Below, in pieces: positions 44,238-53,692 of a DNA stretch of 64,000 nucleotides; position 1 is the first letter of the stretch, and the number at the start of each line of letters is the position of its first letter. Source of the DNA: Planctomycetota bacterium (GTDB lineage Bacteria > Planctomycetota > UBA1135); the NCBI GenBank assembly GCA_008501825.1, contig QQUA01000006.1, positions 434,001 through 498,000 on the forward strand. The letters run 5' to 3'. The position numbers and the translations under genes were made by a program. The notes under the pieces are model-generated. The model made no database searches and was not told the DNA's origin. It saw nothing but the letters and a program-made list of their open reading frames with translations.

Positions 44238-45068
44238 CTAGGAAACTTTCGGCGCTATTGGCCGAAAAGGATGCAGTTCGACCTGATCTTTGGTGAGGCG
44301 CAAAGCGGTGGCTTCCGGAACTTGTTCCCAAGGGCCGCTGAGTTCGAACAAAGGCTCGGAAACCACCAAGCGGGCTTCTTCCGGAATTTGATCGCAGCGG
44401 GGGTGGAAGTCCTGGAAGGCGGCGCGGCCGCGACACAAATACAAAGAAGGGGAACGGCCGTTGCTGGTGTAACGAAAAGCCCACAAGGCCTTGCCGTTAC
44501 TGGCGGCGGCCGTCATGTACAGAGGATCGGCAATGTCGGCTTCCCGGGCTTCAGCTTCCACCAGGCCGACCATCTTCTCCATGGCCAGCAGGGGGTTTTC
44601 CCGCAGGCCGAAACTCAAAGCCAAGTAGAACAAAATTTCCGAATCGGTGCTGCCTTGTAGACAGGGATAAAACTCCTCGGCGATCGCCAGGCTCAAGCTG
44701 CGGCGCAATCGGCGAAAATCTTCCACCTTGCCGTTGTGCAAAAAACTGTAAGCGCCGAAACGAAACGGATGACAATTGCTTTGCTGGACCGGAGCCTCGG
44801 TCGCTTGGCGGACGTGAGCCAAAAATAGGGGGGATTCGATGTGCGAAGCGAGATCGCGCAAGTTCAGATCGTTCCAAGCCGGTCGAATGGAACGATAAAG
44901 GCCGGGAGTGTCCCGCTTGCCGTACCAAGCGACACCGAAGCCGTCCCCATTGGTGGCGGTGGTACTGGCTCTGGCCGCCAAACTTTGATCAATCAGCGAA
45001 TGTTCCGGTTTGAGAATGAGCTCATCCAGGAACATCGAAGGTCCGCTGTAGGCCAACCATCGACACAT
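44238..45068 (-). CDS. Class II glutamine amidotransferase (YafJ-like)
   Basis: A 276-residue protein. It begins MCRWLAYSGP, so Cys2 is the catalytic N-terminal nucleophile after Met removal; NGDGFGVAWY, the FLAHVRQAT motif and FLHNGKVEDF complete the glutaminase site. Such short proteins hydrolyse Gln or gamma-glutamyl compounds. The ATG at 45066-45068 has a good Shine-Dalgarno, GGAGG, 8 nt upstream, and is fixed by the need for Cys at position 2; the frame continues to 45353. It is last of a minus-strand gene run from 53641. Confidence 0.9.
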   Translation of the reverse strand: MCRWLAYSGPSMFLDELILKPEHSLIDQSLAARASTTATNGDGFGVAWYGKRDTPGLYRSIRPAWNDLNLRDLASHIESPLFLAHVRQATEAPVQQSNCHPFRFGAYSFLHNGKVEDFRRLRRSLSLAIAEEFYPCLQGSTDSEILFYLALSFGLRENPLLAMEKMVGLVEAEAREADIADPLYMTAAASNGKALWAFRYTSNGRSPSLYLCRGRAAFQDFHPRCDQIPEEARLVVSEPLFELSGPWEQVPEATALRLTKDQVELHPFRPIAPKVS

Positions 45069-45100
45069 GGCTTTTTCCTCCGGAGGTGCCGGTCGGCATT

Positions 45101-45775
45101 CTAACTGCGAGGACTGCGATGGATCGCCGCCAAAACGAACATGCCGATCAACATCAAGCCGTAGCGGCCAAGTTCCAGAGCTGGAACCGATTCCGGCGGC
45201 AGGGCGCCCAAAACCAAGCCGATCGGCACTAAGGCCAGGCGCAGGGACCAGCGCAGCAGCAGTTCCAGGGCGGTCGTGCCCGGCACTACGAAGCTGAGTA
45301 GGAATAATCCCAAATAGGCTGCGTGCCACTTCATCAGACTGAGCCAAGTCCACAGGCTGATTTCCCCCATGCTCAAGGGAACGTCGGTATGGACTTGTTG
45401 CAAGGCCACCAGCATGTGGACGTTCTCTCCAAAGTCCAGAGCTGCGGTAAGCAGCATGCCGGCCAGGGCCGGGGCGGCCAGCGGATGTTTGCCGGTTCTT
45501 TGGAAGATCTTCAGGCTCAGTACGAAAGCGCCGGTATAGAAAATGACGAAGGCGTTATCGAACAGCAAAAACCAACGCAAGCCGGCTTCTGAAGCCTTCA
45601 ACTCACTATGGTAAAGATCCAAATCGAACACCGCTTCGAAGTGCTGCTGGGTGACGCCGCCGTGAGTTAAACCGGACAGCAACATGGCCAGCAAACAAAG
45701 ACCGGAACCTAAGCTGAAAACAAAGGCGATTTGGCGCAAACTTTGCCAATCGATGCTGGTTTCTTTTTCGCTCAT
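45101..45775 (-). CDS. Multi-pass membrane protein of unknown function
   Basis: A 224-residue protein with about six hydrophobic helices (near 14-36, 68-86, 98-115, 142-165, 172-192, 200-218). The loop ENVHMLVALQQVHTD lies on one side. I do not recognise the family. Its start overlaps the FAD-protein stop by ATGA, so it may be translated with it. Confidence 0.65.
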   Translation of the reverse strand: MSEKETSIDWQSLRQIAFVFSLGSGLCLLAMLLSGLTHGGVTQQHFEAVFDLDLYHSELKASEAGLRWFLLFDNAFVIFYTGAFVLSLKIFQRTGKHPLAAPALAGMLLTAALDFGENVHMLVALQQVHTDVPLSMGEISLWTWLSLMKWHAAYLGLFLLSFVVPGTTALELLLRWSLRLALVPIGLVLGALPPESVPALELGRYGLMLIGMFVLAAIHRSPRS

Positions 45776-47499
45776 GGTTGAATTCCTTTCAAGTTGAGTC
45801 TGGCGGCCTGAGCCACGCGGCGTCCATCCAAAGCGGCGGAAATGATTCCGCCGGCGTATCCCGCGCCTTCGCCGCAGGGATATAAGCCGCTTAAGCCCGG
45901 GGACTGCAAACTTTCGGTGTCCCGTAGCAAGCGGACCGGTGAGGAAGTCCGAGTTTCCACCCCAATCATCTGTCCATATTCACTGAGGAAACCAGGAATC
46001 TTGGCGTCAAAGGCCAAGAATCCTTCTCGGAGGCGTTGCCACAGTCCCTTCGGCAAGATCTTTCGAAAATCCGCCGCCTTCAAACCGGGCAGATAACTGC
46101 TGGCCAAGGGTTCCTTCAGGCTTTCATTGCCGGCGACGAAATCATCCAGGCGTTGAGCCGGAGCCCGATTGGCACCGCCGCCGGCGTGCCAGGCCAAGGC
46201 TTCCAAAGCCCGTTGCAAGCGAATGCCAAAGAAGGGATCCACGGCGGGATGAATCGGAAGGCGTCCTTCCGCGACCGGCACCGGCGCTTTCCCGGAAGCA
46301 TCCTGGATCACTTCGTGCAGCATCGGATCCTGGGACAGCGCAGCGGCTTGGCGCAAAGTTTCCGGCCAACCCCACCGAGCCCCACGGCGGCCGCACCAAT
46401 CTTTCGGCTCCAGGCTCACCACGATGCCGCTGTTGGCGTAGGGTGAATCTCTTTTACTCAAACTCATGCCGTTGACGACCAAGGACTCCGGCAAGGTTTG
46501 ACTGGGAACCACCCAACCCCCGGGGCACATGCAAAAGCTATATACACCTCTTTCGCGGCAGGCGGTTTTCAATTCATAGAAGGAAGGAGGCAGGTGAGCT
46601 TGTTCCTTGCGACCGTGATATTGGCGGCGATCCAACCATTTTTGGGCATGTTCGACCCGAACTCCCAAGGCGAAGCCCTTGGCCTCCGCCGGCGCTCCAG
46701 CCTCGGTGGCCATCTGCAGGGCCTGCAAAGAAGAATGTCCGGTCGCCAAGACCACCAAATCCGCCGGCAATTCCTGTTGGTCGTGCAGCCGGACCCCGGT
46801 TACCCGGCCATTTTGAACCCGCAGGCTTTCGGCCTTGCATTCCAAACGGTAATCGCATCCGCCGGCGACCAGGGAGGCTCGCAAGGCTTCAATCACCTTG
46901 GGAAGCCGATTGCTGCCAACGTGCGGCCGCCAGGAAGTCAGAATGCTTTCCGGGGCGCCGTGCTGCACCAGGATCTCCAAAATCTCCCGGACCGCCTCGG
47001 GGTCGCCGCTCCGGGTATACAACTTGCCGTCGGAATAGGTTCCGGCGCCGCCCTCACCGAAGCAGTAGTTGCTGTTCTCGTCCACCGCTTCTCCACGATT
47101 TAGGGCGGCGACGTCGCGGCGCCGATCTTGGACCGATTTGCCTCGTTCCAAAACCACGACTTGAAAGCCACCGCAAAGTAAATCCAAGGCGGCGAACAAT
47201 CCTGCCGGCCCGGCGCCGATGACCACCGCTTTCGGGGCTTGGGAGGATACTTTTGCGATGGGCGTAAGGGTGGGGACTCGCGCTGGCGGAGCGGCTTCCT
47301 CTTGCTCCCAGACTTCCAAAGTTAGGACCCATCTCATGTGGCGAGCCCGGGCGTCGAAGCTGTATTTGTGCAGCCGAACTTCTTGCAAGCTTTGCACCGG
47401 CACTTGCATGGCTTGCGCCGCTAAAAGGGCGATTTCCCCGGCAGCCATCTCGTCTGGATGGTCTTCCGCCGGGAGTTCTAGGTGGATGCGGCGCGGCAT
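45772..47499 (-). CDS. NAD(P)/FAD-dependent oxidoreductase, COG2509 type
   Basis: A 575-residue flavoprotein. Residues 1-85 are a small N-terminal domain typical of this family; then AVVIGAGPAGLFAALDL near 93-109 and VVLERGKSVQDRRRDV bind FAD, and CFGEGGAGTYSDGKLYTR follows. A Met/Cys-rich CMCPGGWVVPSQT motif and the C-terminal GLYPCGEGAGYAGGI complete the pattern. The function of COG2509 proteins is not established. Translationally coupled to the downstream membrane protein. It is 12 bp after the methyltransferase gene. Confidence 0.88.
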   Translation of the reverse strand: MPRRIHLELPAEDHPDEMAAGEIALLAAQAMQVPVQSLQEVRLHKYSFDARARHMRWVLTLEVWEQEEAAPPARVPTLTPIAKVSSQAPKAVVIGAGPAGLFAALDLLCGGFQVVVLERGKSVQDRRRDVAALNRGEAVDENSNYCFGEGGAGTYSDGKLYTRSGDPEAVREILEILVQHGAPESILTSWRPHVGSNRLPKVIEALRASLVAGGCDYRLECKAESLRVQNGRVTGVRLHDQQELPADLVVLATGHSSLQALQMATEAGAPAEAKGFALGVRVEHAQKWLDRRQYHGRKEQAHLPPSFYELKTACRERGVYSFCMCPGGWVVPSQTLPESLVVNGMSLSKRDSPYANSGIVVSLEPKDWCGRRGARWGWPETLRQAAALSQDPMLHEVIQDASGKAPVPVAEGRLPIHPAVDPFFGIRLQRALEALAWHAGGGANRAPAQRLDDFVAGNESLKEPLASSYLPGLKAADFRKILPKGLWQRLREGFLAFDAKIPGFLSEYGQMIGVETRTSSPVRLLRDTESLQSPGLSGLYPCGEGAGYAGGIISAALDGRRVAQAARLNLKGIQP

Positions 47500-47511
47500 G
47501 GCCGCCAGAGT

Positions 47512-48093
47512 TTAAGCGTCCGACCGCTGGCCGAGAAAAAAGCTGCGGCCGTCTCTTTCCAGAATTTTCAGGGTTCTCAAGCCTGGCAGACCCGATTCCA
47601 ATTCGCCGGCCCGGAGCCGAAATCGGGGGCCAGGCCGTTCCTCCGGCCAATCTTCGTTGAAACCTTGAAACAGAAACAAGCCTTCGGGGAGGAGAAGCTT
47701 GTGGGCACTGGCAAGAAGGTCGCGATTTAAATAATTCACTTGCACGACGAAGTGAAACTGGGCCCAAAAGGCGGACAAATCCGCTTGCCGCAAGTCCACC
47801 AGCCGACACTTGATTTCCAAGTCCTGTTCGGCGGCTCTTTGCTTCAATCTGGCCAAGCCTTCGGAGCTGAAATCCCAGGCTTCGACCGACCAGCCCAGCT
47901 TGGCCAAAGCGAGGGCATGGCGGCCCCGGCCGCAGGCCAGATCCAGGGCTCGGTTCGATGAAGCAGGCTTTCTTTGATGAAAAACTTCTTCAACGAAGGG
48001 GTCAAGCTCAAGTGGCTCGTCCGGGGCCGCTTGCCGGTGCTTTCGCTGCCATCGAGCCCACTGCTCGTCCTGCTCAATTACGCTTGGATCCAC
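47512..48093 (-). CDS. Class I SAM-dependent methyltransferase
   Basis: A 193-residue protein with GTG start. Motif I reads ALDLACGRGRHALALAKLG, followed by VEAWDFSSEGLARLK, consistent with the TehB/thiopurine-like small methyltransferases. Substrate unknown. It overlaps the LolA-like gene by 20 bp and could serve the polyketide-like cluster, for example as an O-methyltransferase acting on its product. Confidence 0.85.
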   Translation of the reverse strand: MDPSVIEQDEQWARWQRKHRQAAPDEPLELDPFVEEVFHQRKPASSNRALDLACGRGRHALALAKLGWSVEAWDFSSEGLARLKQRAAEQDLEIKCRLVDLRQADLSAFWAQFHFVVQVNYLNRDLLASAHKLLLPEGLFLFQGFNEDWPEERPGPRFRLRAGELESGLPGLRTLKILERDGRSFFLGQRSDA

Positions 48094-48790
48094 CTTTCTT
48101 CTCGGCTCTGATTTTGTGCTTCACCACTTTCGTGCCCAAGGGAAGTTTGTCTCCGAAGGCATTTTCCTCCAGCTTGGGATTCAACTTCATTTGGGTCCAC
48201 TGCAGCCGGATTTCATCGGTGTCGGCGTCCAAATATCGAACGCCTCGCAAGCCCTTGCCATCTTTTTCCAAGTGAATTTCCAAATAGGTCAGAAACTCAC
48301 GGACGGTTTCCCGGGTAGGTTTCAATCCTAGGCGATGGCTTCCGTCTTTCAGAGTTTCCAAATGATCGTAGGCGAAGCTCTTCTCTATTTCTTTCGGGTT
48401 TGGTTGAAATACCAGCATCAGGGCATTCGCCAATTCATTGGAAGAAAAAAGAAACCGTTCCGCCCGTTTTTCCTTTGGGTGAAAGGACTGATACGACTTG
48501 CCGTCCAGGCGGAGAATGATTTGTTGGGGTTCATGGCACTGAAAAACTAGGCAGCCCGGCTGCGGCCGATACAAGAACCGCCCTTTTGCCACCAACGGCT
48601 TCTTCAGCAGCAGGGAATGGCGTTCTTGGCGGTATTGGGCTTCCAAAGCGGTCAAAGAGGAATGAGTGGTCGCCAGGCTGGTCAACCAGCTTCGAGCTTG
48701 AGCAACCTCTTCCTGACTGAGGCCGGATTCCGGCTCCTGTGGCGGAGTTCCGAAACAAAGCCAGGGAAGCAGTAGGCCGAGCCAAATCAT
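48074..48790 (-). CDS. LolA-like outer membrane lipoprotein carrier protein
   Basis: A 238-residue secreted protein (signal MIWLGLLLPWLCFG). After SLTALEAQYRQERHS comes the LolA-type half-barrel: KGRFLYRPQPGCLVFQCHEP and LRLDGKSYQSFHPKEKR. LolA homologues in aryl polyene clusters are thought to carry the lipid product across the periplasm. The ATG at 48788-48790 overlaps the MMPL stop (ATGA); the frame from 48853 lies inside the MMPL gene. Confidence 0.85.
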   Translation of the reverse strand: MIWLGLLLPWLCFGTPPQEPESGLSQEEVAQARSWLTSLATTHSSLTALEAQYRQERHSLLLKKPLVAKGRFLYRPQPGCLVFQCHEPQQIILRLDGKSYQSFHPKEKRAERFLFSSNELANALMLVFQPNPKEIEKSFAYDHLETLKDGSHRLGLKPTRETVREFLTYLEIHLEKDGKGLRGVRYLDADTDEIRLQWTQMKLNPKLEENAFGDKLPLGTKVVKHKIRAEKKGGSKRN

Positions 48791-51135
48791 GGGTTTTTTT
48801 TCGGGTGGGTTTCCAGGAAGGTGGGCAACAAGCCAAGGCTGGTGATCAGGCACACGGCGATGCCTACGGCCAAGAGCCAGCCCAAGGAGCTTAATTGTGG
48901 GCTTTGGGCGAAAACCAGGGAGCCGAAAGCCAAAAAAGTCGTGGCGCTGGTGCGCCAGATGGCCAATCCGGTGGTTTCCAGTGGATCTCCTCGGCCTTCC
49001 CGATATCTCGCCACCATGTGGATCCCGTCATCCACTCCTAGGCCAAGCAAGAACGGCAAGGCCACGAAATTCCCGGGAGTGAGGGGTTGTTGCAACCAAA
49101 CCATGCCGCCGAGCAGAAGACCATAGGCGACAGCCACTGGGCTTAGAGCCAGCACGGCGTCGCGGATGTTTCGAAGGAATATCAGTAACCACAAGACTAC
49201 GGCGACTGCAGCCCAAAGGATTCCGCGGAATAAATCTCTTTCGAGAATGGGCTCCAATTGGTCCGCCAAGCCATAGGGATTGGCGAACAAGGTTTCCGGG
49301 CCGAAAGTTGCCTGGACCCGGCGGTGGAATTCTCGTCGCTCCGCTTTTTCCCAAAGACCCTGTCTGGGGTGCAACTCCAATTGCCAGTAATCTTTTCCTT
49401 GCCAAGTTTGGAGATGAGTCGGTAGCAAAGCCGCTGGCCGGCCGAAAAACTGTTGTTGGATTCGGTCCAAAGCCGGTAGGAAGGGATCGGTCTGAAAACC
49501 ATGAGCCTGCAGGCGCTGAACGGCTCTCGATTGCCAATTCCGGTTCCGATTTTGAAAATCTTCCATGGCTTTGGCTTGGGCCTCGCTGGGAACGAACCAA
49601 TGGGGGCCCCGGCTGGCGGCAATCCAGCCCTCGGCTTGCCACGTTTCCAACTGTTGACGAATCTTGGGCAACGGTTGTTCTTTGGCCAGCCAAATCGTTA
49701 CCGGCATGGGAGCCATGCCGAGCTCCGTTTCCAGTTGGCTTTGACTTTGAAGCAGCGGATCCTCGGCCGGGCGCATGCGGCGGGGATCGCAATCCAATTC
49801 CAAGCCGGAATACCAAACCAGCCCCCAGCCGGCTGAGGCTGCAATCAATAATGTGGCGGCCAAAGCCCGTGCCCACTGAGGACGGCGGCGGAGGCGTTGA
49901 AAGCCGGAAACCACCCAGCCGATTCGCGGTTTTTTCGGCGTAACGGGAGCCAGGAATACCGGCAGCCAACAGAAGGTGGAAATCAGGCACAAAACCATGC
50001 CAGCGGCCAGTAAAGCGCTGAAACTTCGGAGCGCGGGCATGCTGGCTCCAAGCAAACTCAGGAAAGCACAAGCGGTCGTCAACATACCCGCGAACAAAAC
50101 CGGACCGGTGCTTCGATGAGTGATCTGCACCGCTTGGGCGTGGTTTAATTGTTGTCGCTCCTTTCCGTAGCGACTGCCGTAATGGATGGCGAAATCCACT
50201 CCGAGCCCCAAAAGAACGGCGGCGGCGCTGATGGCCAGCGGACTCAGCGGTGGCAGGCTGAAGCCAGCGAAACCCAAGGTCCAAAGCAAGGCGAATAAGG
50301 TGGGGACCACCCAAAGGATTGGAAGCCACAAGCTTCTGGTGGACAGAAAGAGAAACAGAAATACCAGGGAAAGCGAACCGCTTAGGGTGGTCTGTAAGTC
50401 CGACCGCATCCGCTGCGAATCGGAGCGGGCGGCGGCATAACCTCCGGTGATTTGGAATTCCAAACCATCCATGGCGCTTTCCACTTGAGCCAGAATGGCT
50501 TCCGAGAAAGCTAAGTCATAAGCACTTTTTTGGCCCAAAACTCGAATCATGCTTCGACCGGAGGGGAGGGTCATCCACGCTTCCGGATCCGGCCACGCGC
50601 CCGCCGACTGGTTGCGGTAGTCTTCGAGGAACCAGCGCAAGCCCAATGGGTCTTCCAGAGCCAGTCGTTTCCCGGCCAGGGGATCCAAAGCCATTCGGGT
50701 TTTGGTTTGCTCGATGGCCCGATCCAAAGCGGCGTCTTGAAGCCTTACGTCCAGATCCTTCCAAGCCTGGACCGGAATCAGAGAAAGTGGGGTTTCGGTC
50801 AGGGCTTCCAACTCGGGGCCGGCCAAATCCTTCCACTGCTTATGGACCGCTTCTACTCCCGGTGAACGTTGCAAGGTCTGCAAGCGGTTTTCGAGTTCCT
50901 CCGGCGAAGCTTCGATCAAAAGAAGCAGGCTGCGGGCGCTTTCGTCGGAGGCTCCGGCCGATTCAAGTCGTTGCAAAGTCGGGTTATCGCTTGGGAAAAA
51001 ACTTCGAAAATCAGGATCCAGGCTCAACTTTGGCAAACCCCAAAGAGCCGCAAGGCTGAGCGCCAGTCCGATGCTGGCTGAAGCCCAGGGGCGCCGAGTT
51101 TGCCAGGCCGCCAGGCGGGCAAGAAAAGAGCCCAT
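48787..51135 (-). CDS. MMPL/RND-family exporter
   Basis: A 782-residue membrane protein with two repeats of RND type: a lead helix near 16-34, a large periplasmic loop, then five helices near 250-400; a second set lies near 430-780. Conserved motifs are SAAAVLLGLGVDFAIHYGSRYGKER in the first half and LLGLGVDDGIHMVARYREG in the second, the intramembrane Asp pair that couples proton flow. Members export lipids or pigments, including in aryl polyene clusters. The ATG at 51133-51135 follows immediately after the upstream stop; a TTG at 51141 overlaps it. Confidence 0.92.
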   Translation of the reverse strand: MGSFLARLAAWQTRRPWASASIGLALSLAALWGLPKLSLDPDFRSFFPSDNPTLQRLESAGASDESARSLLLLIEASPEELENRLQTLQRSPGVEAVHKQWKDLAGPELEALTETPLSLIPVQAWKDLDVRLQDAALDRAIEQTKTRMALDPLAGKRLALEDPLGLRWFLEDYRNQSAGAWPDPEAWMTLPSGRSMIRVLGQKSAYDLAFSEAILAQVESAMDGLEFQITGGYAAARSDSQRMRSDLQTTLSGSLSLVFLFLFLSTRSLWLPILWVVPTLFALLWTLGFAGFSLPPLSPLAISAAAVLLGLGVDFAIHYGSRYGKERQQLNHAQAVQITHRSTGPVLFAGMLTTACAFLSLLGASMPALRSFSALLAAGMVLCLISTFCWLPVFLAPVTPKKPRIGWVVSGFQRLRRRPQWARALAATLLIAASAGWGLVWYSGLELDCDPRRMRPAEDPLLQSQSQLETELGMAPMPVTIWLAKEQPLPKIRQQLETWQAEGWIAASRGPHWFVPSEAQAKAMEDFQNRNRNWQSRAVQRLQAHGFQTDPFLPALDRIQQQFFGRPAALLPTHLQTWQGKDYWQLELHPRQGLWEKAERREFHRRVQATFGPETLFANPYGLADQLEPILERDLFRGILWAAVAVVLWLLIFLRNIRDAVLALSPVAVAYGLLLGGMVWLQQPLTPGNFVALPFLLGLGVDDGIHMVARYREGRGDPLETTGLAIWRTSATTFLAFGSLVFAQSPQLSSLGWLLAVGIAVCLITSLGLLPTFLETHPKKNP

Positions 51136-51137
51136 CC

Positions 51138-51800
51138 TCAAGCCTCAGGATCCGGAAACTGAAAAATCCGATCGGAAAAAGAAGCTTCCTCATCCAAGCT
51201 TTCTGGCCAAATTTCCACGGTGAAATCCTTGGCTTCGATCCGGCGAGGAGATCCTTCGTTCATTTGCCACTGGACTCCACGATAGCGAAAAACCCAACGC
51301 AGGACCTTTCCCTGATGATCACATTGCACTCGGATCCGAAGCCCGGGAACCGGGGAATGGAGGGTCCGAAAGCCATCTTCGGAAAGAGCCGGTCCAGCTT
51401 GCCGGGGAAGCAACCTGGCCTGAAGGCTCAGGGCGATAAAACTCAATAGTTGCCGGGGCAAGGGTTCGCCGGAGTCCGATGACCAGTCCAATTGCATGTC
51501 TCCGTGCAGCATGCGAGCTTGGATTCGTTGCGGAGATAAGTTCAAATCCAAGACCTTGCCGCCGAGATCGGGAAACCATTGCATTCTGGCCCTCGCCTCG
51601 GGACCGGGTTCGGCAATGCAAACGGCGGTAAATTCGCCGGAAAAAAGTTTCGATTCCAATCGCAGCCGGCTTTGCGACCGAAAAGGGTTTTCCAAACTCG
51701 GCAAAGATTCCCAATGCTCGGGCTCGACGGCTTCTTCCGGCCACTGCTGGCAGGCGACCGGAAGAAACACGAGTAGACCGGAAAAAAGCCTCCGAGCCAT
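51138..51800 (-). CDS. Lipoprotein of DUF3261-like type
   Basis: A 220-residue protein. A lipobox-like LVFLPVACQQ ends the signal, so Cys17 would be lipidated. The body is beta-rich without repeats and ends with the segment FRYRGVQWQMN. The position between an MMPL exporter and another lipoprotein corresponds to the DUF3261-type lipoprotein of aryl polyene clusters; sequence similarity to that family is my impression only. Confidence 0.6.
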   Translation of the reverse strand: MARRLFSGLLVFLPVACQQWPEEAVEPEHWESLPSLENPFRSQSRLRLESKLFSGEFTAVCIAEPGPEARARMQWFPDLGGKVLDLNLSPQRIQARMLHGDMQLDWSSDSGEPLPRQLLSFIALSLQARLLPRQAGPALSEDGFRTLHSPVPGLRIRVQCDHQGKVLRWVFRYRGVQWQMNEGSPRRIEAKDFTVEIWPESLDEEASFSDRIFQFPDPEA

Positions 51801-51809
51801 GGCGATGGA

Positions 51810-52220
51810 CTATTCTTCAAATCGCTCGTCCAAGCGCGAGACGCTTAGTTGAGCTTGAATGTCCCCGGCCAAATTTCGCACCCAAGAGTTGTAGTTCTTG
51901 TGAATGAATTCTCCATCGTCTGAATTTTGGTAGTCCATATTGGCGCTGTCGGAATACTCCAGAGAAACTTGTTCTTCGTCATAGCGAATCAAGACTTTGA
52001 CCACATGACTGCGGAGATTCAAGCGAGCCAGGACTCTTCCGGGGTTTTCTTCTTCTACGACCCAACCTCGCACTGCCATGCCGCGGATGACGGCTTCACG
52101 AGTGACTTCTTCGTTCAGTTGAGTCGGAAAGGGCTCGGGGTCCAGCAGCGGAGTGGCGGAGCAAGCCGCCAAAAAGAGAAGGCTGGCGGCGGCCAGGTTT
52201 TGAACCAGGTTGAGGCGCAT
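51810..52220 (-). CDS. Small lipoprotein
   Basis: A 136-residue protein. The signal ends in the lipobox LLFLAACSAT. The mature part has a GMAVRGWVVEEENPGRVLARL segment characteristic of small beta-alpha envelope lipoproteins found next to LolA/MMPL genes. The ATG at 52218-52220 is needed for the signal; the frame continues to 52370 inside the ligase gene. It lies 9 bp before the next lipoprotein gene. Confidence 0.75.
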   Translation of the reverse strand: MRLNLVQNLAAASLLFLAACSATPLLDPEPFPTQLNEEVTREAVIRGMAVRGWVVEEENPGRVLARLNLRSHVVKVLIRYDEEQVSLEYSDSANMDYQNSDDGEFIHKNYNSWVRNLAGDIQAQLSVSRLDERFEE

Positions 52221-52249
52221 GTTCGGTGTTGGCTTGCGGTTGAAGGGGT

Positions 52250-53641
52250 TTAAGAGGGTTCCAGGGCTTGGAGGGCTTTGCGATCCAACTTGCCCCTTGA
52301 AGTGGTCGGCAAGGAGTCCACGAACAAAATGCTTCGGGGCACTTTGTGCGGGGCCAGATGTCGCCGACACCAGGCAGACACGGTGGCGTAATCCAGCTTC
52401 GATTTTTGACAGGCGATGACCGCCCTTAGTCTTTCCCCTCCCCGTTCCGGATCGGGGATGCCGAACACTGCGACGCCGTCCACGGCTTCCAGCTTAGATA
52501 AAACCGATTCGATTTCCCGTGGATGAACCTTTTTGCCGCCGACGTTGATCCGGTCGCCGAAGCGGCCGGTCAGGAACAACTCTCCATCCTGCCAGCGGCC
52601 GGAATCGGTACTTCGGAAACAACCGCTTTGCAGGGCTGGATCCTGAAGCGGCCAGTAGCGCTCGGCCACCGCCGGTCCCCGAACCACGACCCGCTGCAGG
52701 TCCTCGCCGGGAACCGCCTCCAAAGTCACTCGAACTCCGGGGATGGGACAACCCAAGGTGCCCCGTTCCCCGGCTTCCCCGGATGGGTCGTAACAAATGC
52801 CGCCGGTTTCCGAGGTGCCGTAAAAGACGTGAATGGAGTGACCGATTCGTTTGCGAAAAGCCTCCGCTGTGGCTTCTGTCAGGGGCGCTCCTGCGGAAAC
52901 GATCAAGCGCAAACTGGTGGGCAGGGGCGGCGGTTTGGCCAAACGAAGCCAAGCATCCAGAACCGCCGGGACGGTGGGATAGAAAGTGGCTTGCCATTTC
53001 CTCCCCGCCGCCCAGGGATCGTGGCCATCTGTCACGATCAAAGGCATTCCCAAGGTCAGAGCAGGAATGGCCAGGACCGACATGCCGTAGGAGTGGCTGA
53101 AGGGCAATTTGGCCAAGGCCCGTTCTCGGGGGCCCAAAAGCATGACCTCGGACAGGGCGTCAGAATCGGCCAAGAGGGCGGGAATTGGAACAATAATGCC
53201 CTTTGGCTCTCCTGAGGAGCCGGAGCTAAGCTTCATCACCGCTGGAGTGGCCACGATATGGGAAGGTTTTGGCCACGACTTGGCCTCCCACCGGGATTCT
53301 TGGCCAGGAGTATTTGTCCACACCGCGCTGGGGCGAAATTGTTTGGCCAGGCGGCTCAGTTCCGCTTCAGGGCTGTGGCCATCGGCGCAAATGGGGCAGA
53401 GGCCTTCCTGCAAACTGGCCAGAAAGGCGGCCAAAAAGGGTTCCGCCTGGGCTTCTGCCAGGAGCACCAGGCTTCCGCGAGCCAGGTGCAAGCTCCTTAA
53501 ATCGCCTGTCAGGAGTTCCGCTTTGGCTGCAAGCTGGCTCCGACTGAGAGTGCTGCCGTCGGTCTGGAGCAGGACAGGAGCCTCCGGGTCGGCGACCAGC
53601 AGCTTTTGAAAGCGGGCAAGGAGTGGATTGGAAGCGAACAA
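52250..53641 (-). CDS. AMP-dependent acyl-CoA/ACP synthetase
   Basis: About 463 residues from a TTG at 53639-53641. The frame runs back to 54091, but those residues overlap the divergent flavoprotein and lack similarity. The adenylate-forming motifs are MKLSSGSSGEPKGI (A3), YGTSETGG (A5), STDSGRWQDGELFLTGRFGDRINVGGKKVHP (A7-A8, split here) and SRGKLDRKAL with the terminal catalytic Lys (A10). In aryl polyene pathways such a ligase loads the aryl or hydroxybenzoate starter onto an ACP. It begins the minus-strand half of the cluster. Confidence 0.85.
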   Translation of the reverse strand: MFASNPLLARFQKLLVADPEAPVLLQTDGSTLSRSQLAAKAELLTGDLRSLHLARGSLVLLAEAQAEPFLAAFLASLQEGLCPICADGHSPEAELSRLAKQFRPSAVWTNTPGQESRWEAKSWPKPSHIVATPAVMKLSSGSSGEPKGIIVPIPALLADSDALSEVMLLGPRERALAKLPFSHSYGMSVLAIPALTLGMPLIVTDGHDPWAAGRKWQATFYPTVPAVLDAWLRLAKPPPLPTSLRLIVSAGAPLTEATAEAFRKRIGHSIHVFYGTSETGGICYDPSGEAGERGTLGCPIPGVRVTLEAVPGEDLQRVVVRGPAVAERYWPLQDPALQSGCFRSTDSGRWQDGELFLTGRFGDRINVGGKKVHPREIESVLSKLEAVDGVAVFGIPDPERGGERLRAVIACQKSKLDYATVSAWCRRHLAPHKVPRSILFVDSLPTTSRGKLDRKALQALEPS

Positions 53642-53692
53642 TTCCCGTTGGCAGGCGAGCGATTTGGATGGGGCCAAGGTTACATTGGCGCG